From Strigops habroptila (lineage: Eukaryota > Chordata > Aves > Psittaciformes > Psittacidae): a DNA stretch of 64,000 bases. The notes beneath the pieces were generated by a model, which searched no databases, was not told where the DNA came from, and saw nothing but the letters and a program-made list of their open reading frames with translations. Location of the stretch: positions 441,772 to 505,771 of the forward strand of contig NW_022651105.1 of the NCBI RefSeq assembly GCF_004027225.2, given 5' to 3'. This document shows, one piece after another, positions 19,247-31,779 of the stretch (its first letter is position 1; every line of letters begins with the position of its first letter). The position numbers were made by a program, and so were the translations under genes.

Positions 19247-22200
19247 ATGGCGAAGAAACCCCCCAGAACCCCAAGGAGGGCCTGGGAGGAGGAGAACAGG
19301 GCTCCCCAGAAGAGCAGATCTTCACCGGAGTCCAATGAGGAACCCCCGGTCCTGCCATTGAGGACTGGTGAGTGAGAGGCCCTGTTGGTCTGGGACCAGG
19401 ACAAGGGGTGATGGGTTTAAACTGAAACAGGGGAAGCTCAGGTTGCACATAAGGAAGAAGTTCTTGCCTGTGAGAGTGGAGAAGCGCTGGCACAGCTTAT
19501 CCAAAGAGGTGGTGAATGCTCCATCCCCGGCAGCGTTCAAGGCCAGGTTGGACAGAGCCTTGGGTGATATAGAATCATAGAATGGTTTGGGATGGAAAGG
19601 ACCTTAAGCTCATCCAGTTCCACTGATGTCCTCCACAGGCAGGGACACCACACACTAAATCGTGTCATGGTTCCATGTCATGGAACTAGATGATCTTCAG
19701 GTCCTTTCCAACCCAACCCGTTCTAGGGTTCTCTGACTCTATGGTGCTCGACAGCAGCACCACATTTCCCTGGCATGCTGGCGGAGGGCAGAGCTCCTTC
19801 CTCTGCTCTCCAAAGCTCTTCTCCTCCTCTATTAGATGCCACCTGGTTACCCGTTTACAGACTGGAGCAGGACAACGTGGAGCGCATCAAGGCATTTGTC
19901 AAAAGCCCAACAATGGTAGGCATGGCCATTGTGAACAGGGGCTCTGCTGGTGGGTGCTGGCTTCAACCAGGGCCCCCCTAGAGTCCAGTCCCGCTGTCCC
20001 CTCTCATACTGCCTGTTTGTGTCTCTGTCCCCCCTGGTTTCCAGGATGAGCACCAGAAGATTGGCTTTCTAGAGAGCATCTGCTGCCTGTTGTGCACCGC
20101 CAGGTACTGCGGCTTGCACCAGGGGCTGGATGTCTTCTGCCACAAATACCATCTGGCAGAGATGATCAAGGTGAGGAGAGCACCCTGGGGATGCTATGGG
20201 CAGGGGGCAAGGCCTCCAGCACTCAGTGAGGGCAGCATTGGTGGCACTGGGTGCTGGCATCTACCACGTCCCTTATCCCCATTGTGCTCTGCAGATGCTG
20301 CTCCAACAGGAGCCCATGGACCAACTGTTCACCAAGGTGCGGCATCTCGCCATGGATGCCATAGCAGAATTGAGGTACCACAACTGCCCATCCCTCCTGG
20401 GGACCCCAGAGCTCTGTGTCCCCCTGCCCAAGGCCTCGAGGCACTGCTCCCAGCAGCAGTGTCCAACTGGAGCCCTCTCTCTTTGCAGCTCAGTGGAGAC
20501 AGGGCTGGCAGGCCAGGAGGAAAGCCTCCTGGAAATCTGCTGCAGAAGTGTCTTCTTCCTTCCTCCAAAGGAGGAGTTTTCGGGCCTGGACACATACTAC
20601 TTTATCTTCGTAAGTGCTGGAGGAGCTACAGGAGCCCACAGCTCCCTGCGGCTGCTCCCTGGTCACGCAGTGCTGCGGGATGAGCATGGTTTAAGCCCAG
20701 CTGGCACCTTAAGTGCTACGCTCTGTCCTCCTTGCAGATGCTGGAATCCACGGACAACATGCTCTGGAGGCTGGTGCTCAACTCTCCTGCCCCCAGGGCC
20801 AGCGAGAAGCTGCGGAACATCCTGCAGGTCTGGCATGTGCTGAATGGGGTTCACAGGGGCTGTTGCTCACCCTGGGAACAGCGCTCTTGCTTGAGTGGAT
20901 GGTCCCCACACCAGTGCCATGCACAGAGAGCGCCCTGCAGGGGTGGTGCCCACCTCCCTTGGGTAACCAAGGCCCTTCTGGAGCACAGTGGCTGCAGAGG
21001 GTGGCATCTACCTACGTGCCCAGACACAAGGGGCAGTTATACGAAGCCAAAGGGGCAGGAACCCCACTAGAGGCTTTGCTGCCCACTCTCAGGAGACTGA
21101 TCCCCCCTGGGCTGGCATCTTTGCTGCCTCTCATCAGCCTGGTTTGGGACCAGCTTGGTGGGACCCATGGGACTTGTTAGGAAAATTCCCTTCCCCTTAA
21201 CTATTAGATAAGCCACTCTTTAAAGTATTAACATGTCTTTTATATATATCTGCATATATATATATGTATATTTATTTATATGTACACTGTAATCATAGAA
21301 TCATAGAATGGGTTGGGTTGGAAAGGACCTGAAGATCATCTAGTTCCAGTCCCCTGCCATGGGCAGGGACAGTGATGAGGTAGTGGATTTTTGCTGCTAG
21401 TTTCAGCCCAGCCCTGGAAATGAGGATGTGTCTTCTCTTAGGCCTTTGTGACACGGACATCAGCCACAGCCAAGGGGACAAAGACCTTGGTTCTGTCTTA
21501 TTCAGCCTTGGCCATTGCACCGCAGCCCATCCTGCACTGTGCCTGGGCCTGTTTCCCTGCAGGCTGCAGGCACCCAATGTACTTCCCCAGCTTCTTCTCA
21601 CCCCAGAATGTCCCTTCCTGTACTGGTGCCCCTCCACCCTCCCCTTGACACACAAAGCCACGGGCTGATCCTGACTCCCTCGGGGTGATGTTCAGCATCA
21701 GGAACCCCAGTAGAGGCTCAGAGGAAGCCTTGATGGAAGGAGTGCGGGTCCAGCCCATGCTGCTCCTGCTGCAGCACGTGTCTGCTCCCAGGGCACACCA
21801 GCAGCTTCTCTCTGCCCAGGTCCTGCTGAGCTTCACCAGCTCTGAGAGCGCCGTGGTGCGGGAGAGGGCCCTGGGGAGGATCAGGACCCTGAGCCAGTTG
21901 CTGTTTCACCATCACACACTGAGGGTAAGGAGCAGGCAGGCTCCAGCCAGAGCATCTCCCCCTCCCTGCACACCAGAGCAGGCGGCAGCTCTCCCCGCAT
22001 GGGGCTGCTTGGGGAGACGGGGCCCTGCAAAGCCTGCCTGCCCTCTGCCTTCTCCTCCTCCTCCTTTCTCCTTCTCCTCCTTCTTCTTTATCCTTCTCCT
22101 TTCTTCTTCTTCTTCTTTCTTCTTTCTTTTTTCATTCTCCTTCAGATTCTTCTTCTGGTCTTTCTCCTTCTCCTCCTTCCTTCTCCTCCTTCCTTCTCCT

Positions 22201-25200
22201 CCTTCCTTCTCCTCCTTCCTTCTCCTCCTTCCTTCTCCTCCTTCCTTCTCCTCCTTCCTTCTCCTCCTTCCTTTTCCTCCTTCCTTTCTTCTTTGGGTTC
22301 TTCAGGTTCTTCACCTTGTTCTTGTTCTTCCACCTTCCTCCCGCAGGGCTTGCACCCGACTGAAACAGACCTATGCAGCCCTGTCTCCCAAGAAGAACTC
22401 TCAGTCCCGCTCCTGGGACAGCTTCTGGGTCGTCTCATCCTTTTCCGATTTGCCAAGGATGAGGCAAGCTCTCCAGCTTGGAGTGCTCTTTGGTGCCTCT
22501 ATAATTACCTGCAGCATCAAGAAAGTAAGAGAAGTTGTGGTGGGCTTCATCCCTCTGCACACACACGTCTCCTGGTGGGGCTGCTTCTCGCCTTCCTCCC
22601 TCCTTTCAGCAGCTTGAGCCCTGCTCTTCTGTGGTTCCCACAGCCAAAGCTACCACTGACTCCCATGTCCCAAAGGCAGGTTTTCCCTGTTTGTGAAGAG
22701 CAGCTCCATGCCTGCATCACCCCAGTGCCTGCAGCAAGAAGCTCTTCCTGATGCCCTCCAGTAACCTCCTTGAGCGCTTGTGTCCTGCAGATCTCGGGGT
22801 GGTTTGGGAAGCTTGATGGCAAAGCTGCTGTGTCCTCCTGACTCTTCTGTGTCTCCCTTGTTGTTCAGGCAGGCCAAAGCCAAAGGGGGAAGGAGAAGAG
22901 CTCAAATGGGAAGAAGAAAACAGTGCCCAAGACCTTACCATGGTAATGAGCTCCCCCCATTGCTGGGACTCTGTGGCAAGAGCAGGGCACGTGTGTGAGC
23001 AAAGGCATCCAGAAGCAGCAGGGGCTGGTGTGGCCTCACTGTCCCTGGTGGGACGGTTCCTGCTGTCCTCAAGCAGGGACAATGCGGTGCCCATGAGCCC
23101 AACCTTCCTCCCCTAGGCGTTTGCAAATTCCCTTTATCCACGGGAGAGGGCAGACTTTGTCTGCGTGGCCATCGAGGCGATGAGAGACTCCAGCATCTTT
23201 GAGAAGTGGGTAGCAGAAGACATTCTGGATCTGGTCATGAGAGACGTTGACTTCTGGCTGGCAGATGTGAGTGGCCTGTGGCTGGGTTGCCATGCCCTTC
23301 AGTCCTGTCAGGCCTTCTTCCTCCCTCCCTCCCTCCTTCCCAAACCTAGGAGGTGACTTGAAGCCACTTTCATGCAGCAGAGAGGGATGGGAAATGGCTG
23401 CACTCCAGTGGCAGCAGCACCATCCTCCCCTGTGTTCCCCCCTCCAGGTGCCAAGCATCGTAAGGAGCATCCATGAAAGCCTGCAGCAGAGCAGCAGAGA
23501 TTCAGCGTGGTGCAAGCTGGGCGCCCTCCTTATCCTGCTGGTCCTGAAGCACCCGAGGGCATTGACCATCAGCATGGTGCTCAACATTCCCTCAAGTGAC
23601 AGGTATCAGCCTTGAGGGCTTGTTCCCTGTGGGCAGAGGGGCCTGAAGACACTCTGGCTTCCAGACCCAAGAACCCATGGCAGGGGAGTTGGAACTAGAT
23701 GATCTTAAGGTCCTTTCCACCCCTCCCATGGGGAGCACCACCTTTGCCCTCTGCTGCCTGCCCACGGCATCCCATGGGGTGCATGGACCATACTGACACA
23801 GCTCTCTGGCTTGCAGCGCTGGCATGGACATGTGGGAGCTGATCCTCACCATGCCCAAGACTTTGGAGGTCTTACGGGAGCTGCTCGGGATACTGCAGGA
23901 CACAGGAGACACCTCCATCCCTGCCTTGGTTGTGAGTTAGAAAGGGCCTTGATGGCCTCCAGCGAGCCCCGCAGGCTCTGTAGTGGCTCACTGCTGTGTT
24001 TCCTTCAGGCCATGGCCTCCAGTGAGGATGCTGGTGAGGAGTCCCATGTCGAGAGCTCTCAGGACCACCCAAGCCTGCGGACAGTGTCCCTGTTGCTTGA
24101 GAGCCTCCTTGTGCTGTCGGAGAGACCTGACTTGGTGAGCAGGGCATGGTCATGGGGAGCCCTCTTGGCAGTGGGTCAGGGCATGGTCATGGGGAACCCT
24201 CTTGGCAATGGTGCACCTTGGTGAGTGCAGTGTTGTGTCAGGGTTTCACAACAAGGAACCTCCATCTCTTCCTACAGGCAAGGAAACTGCAGATCCTCCT
24301 GCCACACATGACGGGCAGGCTCCAGAACACCAAGGAAGAGATCAAGATAAAGGCCCTGGTGATCATAAGGAACGCGATGGGCCACCTACAGAAGAAGGAA
24401 GCCAGCCCCATTGCTGTGCAGCTGGTTGGGGACCTCCTGCCCCTCTTTGATGGAGTAAGGCTGTTGGGCCCTGCAGATGGGCACCCTGCAATGACTCGGA
24501 GCAGGGGCTGCTCCCTGGGCTCTCATGGGATGGTTTCTGGGCTTCGCGTCCCAGCACAGCTTCCCCCTGCTGCAGGATCTGCCCCCAGAGCTTCCCCCCT
24601 CACATCAGCATGGGCAGGGAGCTGCTCTTGCTCAAAGTCCCCCTTTCCTCCTTGCCACCAGGAGTCCAGCCAGCTGCGAGAGCTCTCCATCCGCCTCTTC
24701 AGAGTCCTGCTGGACTCGGTGGTGAGGAGCGACAAGAGGAGGATGAGGAGCAGCACACGGGGCTTTCTGGTCCCGCTCTTCCTCCGCATGAGCGACCAGA
24801 GTGACAGCGTGGCCGAGGTACAGATCTCCGAGCCCCCCATCTTTGGGCCAGGGCATGTTCCACCTTCCAAAGGGTGGGATCACCCCAGGATCACCCAGGC
24901 TCTCCTTGCCCAGGCCATGGTGCCATCTCCTACGTCCCGTTCTTGTGCAGGCCTCCAGGGAAGCGCTCCTTGCTGCAGCAATGCTCCTCGGGTGGCGAGA
25001 GCTCCAACACCTCCTGAAGACAAGGCAGACATGGAGGATTGCAGAGTGCTTGGTGAGGGGCTCTGCGCTCTGCAGCCATGTCTCTTCTCCACGTCCCTCT
25101 CCCATCTCTGTGCCCATTGGCATCCCTTGGACCACCCTGCCCATCCCACAGGGCTCCTGGCTGGGAGATGGGAACGGGCAAGGGGAAAGGGAGGCGCTGG

Positions 25201-25761
25201 GAGAAGGGACTGCTGCAGCCAAGCGGGGAGGCTCTGTGGCATCCCATCCCCTTGTGCTCTCTGCAGCTGGAGCGGAGCAGGAAAAGGGCTGAGGAATACC
25301 TGGACCAGAGCGTGCCGTACCTGGAGGATGCTCAGGCCCCCTTGCGAGAGGCAGCCATCAGGTTCATCGGTGAGCCACAGCCCCTGGGGTCCCTCTTTAG
25401 GCCGCCGGGCCCCAATCCCCACCGCTGCCCCCCCGGGGATCCCTGGGCTCAGCACCGATGGGGAGCAGGGGGCTGATGGATCTCTGTGCCCAGGACTGGC
25501 CGCGCGGCCCCTAAGGGGCAGGAACGAGCTGAAGCTGGAGCAGATCTGCCGAGGTGAGGAGGGAGCAGGCTCTGGGGAGAATGCCTGGGGGTCTATGGGA
25601 GGCTCATCTCAGCTCTGTCCCTTTGGCTCACAGCCCTTGAGACGCTGCCGGAGGAAAGTGATCCCGTCATCTGTTCCCTGGCAGTTCAGACCGTGCTCAT
25701 CCTGAGAAGGCCACCGGTGCGGCGCACGTTGGGATGGCGCCTGCGAGCGCTCTGCTGCTGA
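19247..25761 (+). CDS. MROH-like: Maestro HEAT-like repeat (MROH) family protein, copy 2, 748 aa
   Basis: Nineteen coding exons: 19247-19367, 19836-19915, 20045-20170, 20295-20374, 20489-20609, 20738-20827, 21820-21924, 22347-22524, 22869-22942, 23117-23266, 23448-23602, 23817-23931, 24009-24134, 24278-24454, 24662-24817, 24951-25052, 25267-25369, 25494-25553, 25634-25761. All introns are GT-AG, phases agree and the frame is open to TGA. The product is all-helical, Leu-rich HEAT-type sequence with no signal peptide or membrane span and a basic start ([13 protein letters not shown]). Family signatures are [17 protein letters not shown] (about 211-227), [15 protein letters not shown] (335-349) and [15 protein letters not shown] (396-410). 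MROH proteins are thought to be scaffold-like and some are testis-enriched; biochemical function is mostly unknown. The length is far below the ~1,600 aa of MROH1/2 and nearer short avian paralogues. The family is clear; the member is not. Confidence 0.88.
19383..19746. repeat. Nested CR1 pair in MROH intron 2, unit 2
   Basis: Same + CR1 interrupted by a - CR1 tail (about 19567-19668) as in unit 1. Confidence 0.85.
22050..22290 (+). repeat. 13-bp polypyrimidine minisatellite, unit 2 (shortest allele)
   Basis: TTCTCCTCCTTCC repeats in intron 8. About 240 bp, against 305-355 bp in the other units. Confidence 0.92.
24147..24223 (+). repeat. 37-bp minisatellite in MROH intron 14, unit 2 (2 copies)
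   Basis: Two copies of the GGCATGGTCATGGGGA repeat, against three in the other units. Confidence 0.85.
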
Positions 25762-25997
25762 TGCTGGACAGCTGGGAGCGGCAGCCCTTTCCTTAGGGAA
25801 AGGGGTGTCATCCTTAAACCTGGACTAAAGAGCTTCAGAAACAAAAGAGCTAAAAGAGCGGCTCCTGAGCTGCCGCGTTCCCAGCGGTCCATCTTCTGGA
25901 GACAGCAGGGGCAGAGGGACCCTTGCTCTGAATAGCACCAGGCAGCAGAGAGGCATCAGGCAGCACAGACTCCAAACCTGACACCATGTCATCCAGC

Positions 25998-26003
25998 AAT
26001 AAA
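25998..26003 (+). terminator. Poly(A) signal, MROH copy 2
   Basis: AATAAA, 237 bp after the stop codon, in the same context as the other copies. Confidence 0.75.
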
Positions 26004-26329
26004 GAAGTGGAGGTTTTGTAAAGGGCTCTGTGTGTGAAAGCTTGAAAATGGGCAGTTTAGAAGTGCAGGTAACAAGGAGAAGCAGCGGTTCCTTATGAGC
26101 CCCTAGAGCTTGAGGAGAGGTAGAAGACTGGTACCACGTGGATCAGGAGAGTAACGGCCAACCTCAGACAGCTTAGGAAAGGGGGTGCCAATGGGAAATG
26201 AAACGGTGTTCCTAAAGGAACTTGCTCCATTCTAATCCTAAAAGTCACGCTCCTTGAGCTAAGAGACCCTTGCCCACAGAGACCCTTACTCACGGGACAT
26301 GTGTAGTCAAGTAGAAGTCTAGAAGAGTT

Positions 26330-26585
26330 AGGGTTGGAAAGGACCTTAAGATCATCTAGTTCCAACCCCCTGCCTTGGGCAGGGACACCTCACACTAGAG
26401 CAGGTTGCTCCAAGCCCCTGTGTCCAACCTGGCCTTGAACACTGCCAGGGATGGGGCAGCCACAGCTTCTCTGGGCACCCTGCGCCAGCGCCTCAGCACC
26501 CTCCCAGGGAAGAACTTCTTCCCTATGTCTGACTGAAATCTGCCCTGTTTAAGCTTGAATCCGCTGCCCCTTGTGCTATCACTAC
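26330..26585 (-). repeat. CR1 LINE fragment downstream of MROH, unit 2
   Basis: Same - strand CR1 insertion as at 12233. Confidence 0.9.
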
Positions 26586-26684
26586 AGTCCCTGATGAAGA
26601 GCCCCTACATAAATATATCTGGTGCCCTTAAACAGAGACGAGAGAATGTAAGAGCCAATATTGCACATAGAGACTGCTGCGCCT

Positions 26685-26715
26685 ATGGCAAACAGGGATC
26701 TTCCCTGTTTGCCAT
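26685..26715. repeat. Perfect 14-bp hairpin, unit 2
   Basis: ATGGCAAACAGGGA, loop TCT, then its exact reverse complement: a 31-base perfect stem-loop about 0.7 kb after the poly(A) signal. Confidence 0.9.
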
Positions 26716-27090
26716 GTGTCCAAGCGGGGAGCTGGCAGGCGGAGGGTGCGCTGCAGCAGTTCTCCAGCCCCAGGCACCTCCATCCCTTCCAATCACCATG
26801 GTACCCCTAAAACACCCCAAAATCCACCTTGTACCCCAAACCCACCCAGCCTCAGGCATCTCCGTCCCTCCCAACACTGCTGGTAGCCCTAAATGTTCCC
26901 AAACCCCACCTTTCTTAGGCCCCAGAAGGAAGGATCCCCACACACAGCATGTTGGGGTGCAGGGATGCTGCTTTGGGTGACAGCCCCAGCTCATGGCCCT
27001 GCAGGAGGTTCTCCCGCTGCCACCGCTCAGTCTAGACCTGGGAGGAGATGCAGTGGTGGGATACAGGCACCTGAAGTCCCCTCCATTCAT

Positions 27091-27120
27091 GGTCTCCCCG
27101 AGCCTTCTCTTCTCCACACT
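27091..27120 (-). repeat. CR1 stub, unit 2
   Basis: Thirty bases (GGTCTCCCC to CCACACT) equal the distal end of the - strand CR1 in the unit 1 fold-back. Stubs at 39739-39768 and 54766-54795. Confidence 0.65.
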
Positions 27121-27268
27121 GGACGTTTGCACTTTGGGAGCTGCTATCTCGGTCACTGGAGACTGGTGTCCAGTGGGGCTTTATGCAGATGGAGTTTTAG
27201 GTGGGTACGTAAGGGAGGACATCCATGTTGGTGGCACCGTTCCGGAGGTCTCCATGTGTGGGAATTAA

Positions 27269-29234
27269 GTGGATGTTTCCGTAAGTGCTCCTAAGCCTCC
27301 CTGGATTCCTGTTGGTGGGTTTCAGCTCCAGGATGAGCAGTGAGATGAGTGGGAGCAATGTGCTCTCAGGTGGGCTTGGTTACCCTTAGCAGGCACCAGA
27401 AGGTTCTCTGAAGCTGTTGATTGTTCTGGGAGGGTTGGGCTTGCAGAGGAAGGTGTGCAGGGAGTTGGGTTCCTTTTCTTGTGGTTTTCTGAGGTGGAAA
27501 GTATGAGCTGAACTTGGCTTTGCTGTGGGAAGAAAGTAGTTCTGGTTTGGTCGGAGGGCTGGGCTCTGCTGATGTACATGGGCTTCTCCACTTGCTGCCT
27601 TGAGCCTTCTGCGTGCTTCTGAGGGAGAGCTTAGTGCTGCCTTCTTCCTTGAGGACTGACAACAAGAGCATGGCAGAGAAAGGAGGTAAGGAGAGCTGGA
27701 AGGGATTTGCATGCTGCCCTTAGAGTGGGATGCAGAAAGAAAGTTGGCTCTTTTCTGAAGGTCTTAAACCTCTGAATGATGAGTTTGGCCTGAGGGTAGC
27801 CAGTGATGTTGCCCTTCTTGGAGCAGGATTCCTCTGTGCCCTGTGCTGTGGGGTGGGTAGGCTTTAGAGAAGTTGCTTGCTGTGCTTTAGAGCCTGGTTG
27901 TGCTCCCTATTGTTGGTGTGAATGCTGCTTGCCTTAGCACCAGGCAATGCCCAAATGCATGTTGTGTCTTTGTTAAGAGGTACTTTTTGCTTTGCTGAGT
28001 GCTCCCTGTTCCTTGCACTGAAACATGGAGGGGTCTAAACCAATGCCATTGGGCTCTGTGCCTGTGGTTGTTGCAAACAGTACTGACTTGCTGGCCCCAA
28101 ACCCCTACCTCTCTTTAAATAATCTATATATTCTTTGGACTAGGCCTTGCTTACAGCATGCAGCAATTGCATGAGCTGTATGTAGTCGTGATTTTGTGTT
28201 TGAAAGCATTTCATGCGAGTGGCTGGTGTCAGTGTCACCATGTATAAGGAGGGAGAAATAAGCACAGAGCAGCCAGATAACACGATGAAAGTGTCCAAAC
28301 AAGTCTGTAGGGGAGCTCAGTGTGAGACCTTTGCCTGAGCCCTGTGCCTCCTCTGCTCTTCCTCAGCTGCTGCCCTGGGCTGTGATAGCCCAAAGCAGAA
28401 GGAAAGACTCATTGTCTGCCCAGGTGCTGTAGAAACAAGTGCCTGGGCCAAAGGGCTGATGAGATCTCCCCCACAGCTGGTCTCGGCCTACCTTGGGCCC
28501 CCTTGCTGTGTCTGGGAGAGGGGAAACTGAGGCACAGAGCTGCTGGGTCATGTGCAGGGCTTGCAAGATCCCTGCTGGTGCAAGCATCAGGGAGGTGCCT
28601 GTTGGAAACTGCAGCACTTGTCATGGACGATACTGGGTGGCAGAGTAGGTCCTTGCTGACGTTGGGCATATATGTGCCAGCAGGTGTACTCCTGCCAAAC
28701 CTTCATCTTGGCTCTTGAGATCAGAGGCAGATTGAGGTTGTGTCCTTGTGAAGCCCTGCTCTGGGTCTTTTTCAAGCTCTCCATCTCTCCCCTTAGAGCC
28801 TTTCTGGGATGATTTCAGTGGTCTGTGCCTCAGTTTCCCTACCTGTGAACCAGGAAGAACAGCAATTTTCCCCTGCTTCTCTGGTTTTTCCAATTGACTC
28901 TTTTGATTTAACCCCCCTCTGTGTGTCTTTGGAAAGCAGCTCCCACTAGTAAATGCTAACTAGTCCTTTTCAGTCTCAGGTTTGAGTCAGCGACACAGGC
29001 ATCAGCCGTTCTGCGCTGCAGCAGAAAGAGTGTGCCGGTGACCCCAGTCCTGCACAGACAGTAAAGACAGGGTACAAAGGAAAACAGGGGGAAACAACAA
29101 AGTCTAAAGCCGTTTTTCAGGGTTCCAGCACATTCTCCACATGTTTGCATCTTTTTGGCACTCCCTGATGTTCTGAAGAGCTTTGATGATGCTGGATTAG
29201 ATTAGCAAACAGGTTTAGACCACTCCACTAATGC
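27269..29234. other. 3' spacer of unit 2
   Basis: Collinear with 13561-15413 apart from small indels (a 13-bp loss near 27860). No gene recognised. Confidence 0.5.
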
Positions 29235-29875
29235 TTTTGCTGGTCTCATGTTGTCAATTCTTGTTTGTTTTTCCTCAGCCTTGTTGCTGCTCTTGTCTGC
29301 TTGTGATCGTCCAGAGCAAGACTAGAGGAAATGCAGGCAAGGCTGCTGGAATCCCTTCCATCTTCTCCTTGCGCCCCAGAAACTTGATCATCTGACAGTA
29401 AGCAATATTGCTGTGCTTTTATACACCACACATAACCTGTCAAACTGCTTTATTTCCAAGTTACCATCATGTGTTACTCAGGAGCAACTGAGACATTTTG
29501 GGTTAGCTTTGTACATACATATTGATGAGAAATCCAAAGCATGTTTTTCTGTAGAAAATACCTATGTTTATATCAGACTCAAATAGATCTGGAAAAGAGG
29601 TTGTTCCTTCTGCTCCTGCTGAAGTCTGTTTAGAAGAGATCCCAAGCAAGGATGGCTCTGTCTAAATCACAAGTGTTATTAGTTTGGGACCATTTCATTC
29701 CCTGGAAAGACTTCTGAAGAAACAGATTGATTAGGGAATGGGGAGCGTGTCAGGGCTTGTCTTGGTGGGATGTGGGGAGTCTGGAGGGGGAATGTGTGGG
29801 ACATGGCTGGTGGGAAGAGCAGGGGGCACAGCATGTTGCACTCGAAGCATCATCATGTGTTTTTGAACCCTGCAG
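29235..29875. other. Truncated spacer of unit 3 with deletion junction
   Basis: Positions 29235-29724 match unit 1 from 1 to about 500. From 29725 the sequence matches unit 1 from about 3020. No satellite and no gene between them. Confidence 0.85.
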
Positions 29876-30027
29876 GTTAGCCAATGGGCTGGAAGGTGTG
29901 CGGATCGAGAGCGAGGGCAGCCTGTCCACGCTGCCCTTCTTCAACCTCTCAGAGGAGGACTGTGGCAACTACATGTGTGTTGCCACGAACAAGCTGGGCA
30001 ACAGCAATGCCAGTACCATCCTGTATG
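29876..30027 (+). pseudogene. Lone IgLON-like immunoglobulin exon, copy 3 (open)
   Basis: 152 bp, identical in structure to 3175-3326, with an open frame and both splice sites kept. Contains the potential N-glycosylation triplets NLS and NAS. Confidence 0.65.
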
Positions 30028-31127
30028 GTAGGTGCCCTGTTTTTCTGCAGCAAGGTATAGTGAGGAGGAAGAAGAAGAAGAGGAGGAGGAGGAGGATGAA
30101 GAGGAGGAAGGTGAGTGGCCAGCGATGGAAGCAAGTGGGGTTTTTTTAGCAATGCCAGCCCATCGAGATGCTGAATGGCACGAGCCCTGAGCGGCAAGGA
30201 TTCATCAGAGGATGCTGAGGAGATCTGCATTGGCCCATGCAGGAGGGCACTGCTTGGTGGTGGTCAGTGGCGGTCACGGTGGGTGTTTAGGGGTGAGCAG
30301 CAGACGGTGAAGAGACAGGACATCATTGAAACGCAGGCGCGAGGAGAGGGCCCCAGCAGGTAAGGGCACACTTTGGGGACACACTGTAGGCTATTTGCAG
30401 GTTATCCTCTTGGCAAGGATACAGGCAGTTGTTAAGGGGTGCAGGCAGTGTGAGGTTGGGACGTGTAGATGTCAGGTGGTGTGGGTGTCACGTTGGGTAT
30501 CGTAGGTGTCAGGCTGGGTAGTGTAGGTGGCACTTGAGGCAGCAGAGGTGTTGGGTTAGGTAGCATAGGTGGCACTGTGGGTGAGCTCCTGCGGCTGACT
30601 CAGGGTTAGCACAGCTTTATTAGACCGGTTCCATCAGAGGCGCTTGGAAATGGGACAACGTGTGCTCAGCACTGAAGGCGTGCTGACATGGGACATGGCA
30701 TCACCCAGACATGTGGCCTGTCAGGTGCATGGCGATGTTATATGTGCCCGGTGTCCACCCCGAATGTTGTGTCCCTTCTGGAATCGCAGCTCTTGTCACC
30801 AAACATCCCGGGGTGCCCGACCTGTCACCTGCAGTTTTTCTTCACCCAAGGAAGTTGTGAATGCTCCATCCGTGGCAGTGTTTAAGGCCGGGTTGGACGG
30901 AGCAGAGTGAATGCAGGAAGGTCCTCAAGCTCTCCTGCTCACATTCCTCCCTCAGGGCATCTGAGCTCCCAAAGCTGTCGCTCTTGAGTGGGAATGCAAA
31001 GAGCTGCCCCCTCCGATGGGAGGAGATGCTCTGGAGGTGGAGGGTGTCTTCCCTGATGCAGAGGAGCCAAACCTGCTCCCACTCAGGGTGGACATTGCCT
31101 CGAAACCCGGCGCTGCCTTGGCTCTTG

Positions 31128-31331
31128 TGACATCACCCACCACCTATGATGCCACAAAGCACCGGCGCTGAGGTAGGCACAGCCAGGTATAAAGCCAGGG
31201 CTGTCCCTGTGTGTGGCACTTGACAGAAGAGCTCACGGAGTGGTTGAGTCTCTCGTGAGCAAGCTGCATTGCTGGTACCGCACCTCAGTGGATTGCGGAC
31301 AGAAAGCTACGGAAAGACAACTTCTGACCAA
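31128..31331 (+). promoter_or_regulatory. MROH copy 3 promoter and non-coding exon 1
   Basis: CRE-like TGACATCA at 31128-31135, TATAAA at 31188-31193, exon 1 donor after 31331. Confidence 0.65.
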
Positions 31332-31416
31332 GTACGTGTGAAAAATCCTCCTCTCCCCTCCCCAAGTGCATTTTCCTCCTCCTCAGCTGGGGTGTGATGG
31401 AGGTGATCCCATCTGG

Positions 31417-31635
31417 TCTCATCTCATCGCATGTCATCACCTCAGCTCAGCTCATCTTCATCCCATTTCATCTTCATCTCATTTCATCGCATTGCATCGC
31501 ATCATCTTCCTCACACCACATCATCACACCACATCACGACACCACATCTTCACTTCATCTCATCCATCTCATCTCATCTCACCCATCGCATCTCATCATC
31601 TTCCTCATTTCATAGAACATATCACCACACCCCAT
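31417..31635 (+). repeat. CATCT/CATCA simple repeat, unit 3
   Basis: Intron 1 simple repeat, as in the other units. Confidence 0.85.
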
Positions 31636-31779
31636 CATAATCCTTATATCAAGTCACGGCTCATGGCGATGGGACAGGGCAGGAGCAAGGAGCCGGTGGG
31701 TTGCTCCTGAGCTCAGCCCTGATGCGTTTGGTCCAAGCTTCCCCCTCCACCACCTCAATCTTTTTCCTTCATCCACAGG

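Larger units (their letters stand above)
15423..29234 (+). repeat. Segmental duplication unit 2 (5' part missing)
   Basis: Second copy of the composite unit. It starts inside a satellite monomer directly after the gap. The ~1.97 kb that joins this point to the end of the preceding unit in unit 4 (about 41780-43749) is not present. From the IgLON-like exon onward it is collinear with units 1, 3 and 4. Its 3' spacer resembles units 3 and 4 more than unit 1, for example in the short CR1 stub at 27091. Confidence 0.93.

Noticed and set aside
21685-22617. Long open frames of 300-380 codons through MROH exons 8-9 (also at 7502, 34219 and 49199)
   Set aside because: They read through intron 8, where the polypyrimidine minisatellite has no stops. 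Clear splice sites and family similarity place the exons at the borders given.
24146-25705. A 519-codon continuous frame over MROH exons 15-20 of unit 2
   Set aside because: It reads exons 17-20 in the wrong frame and translates introns. The spliced model gives the family-like protein.
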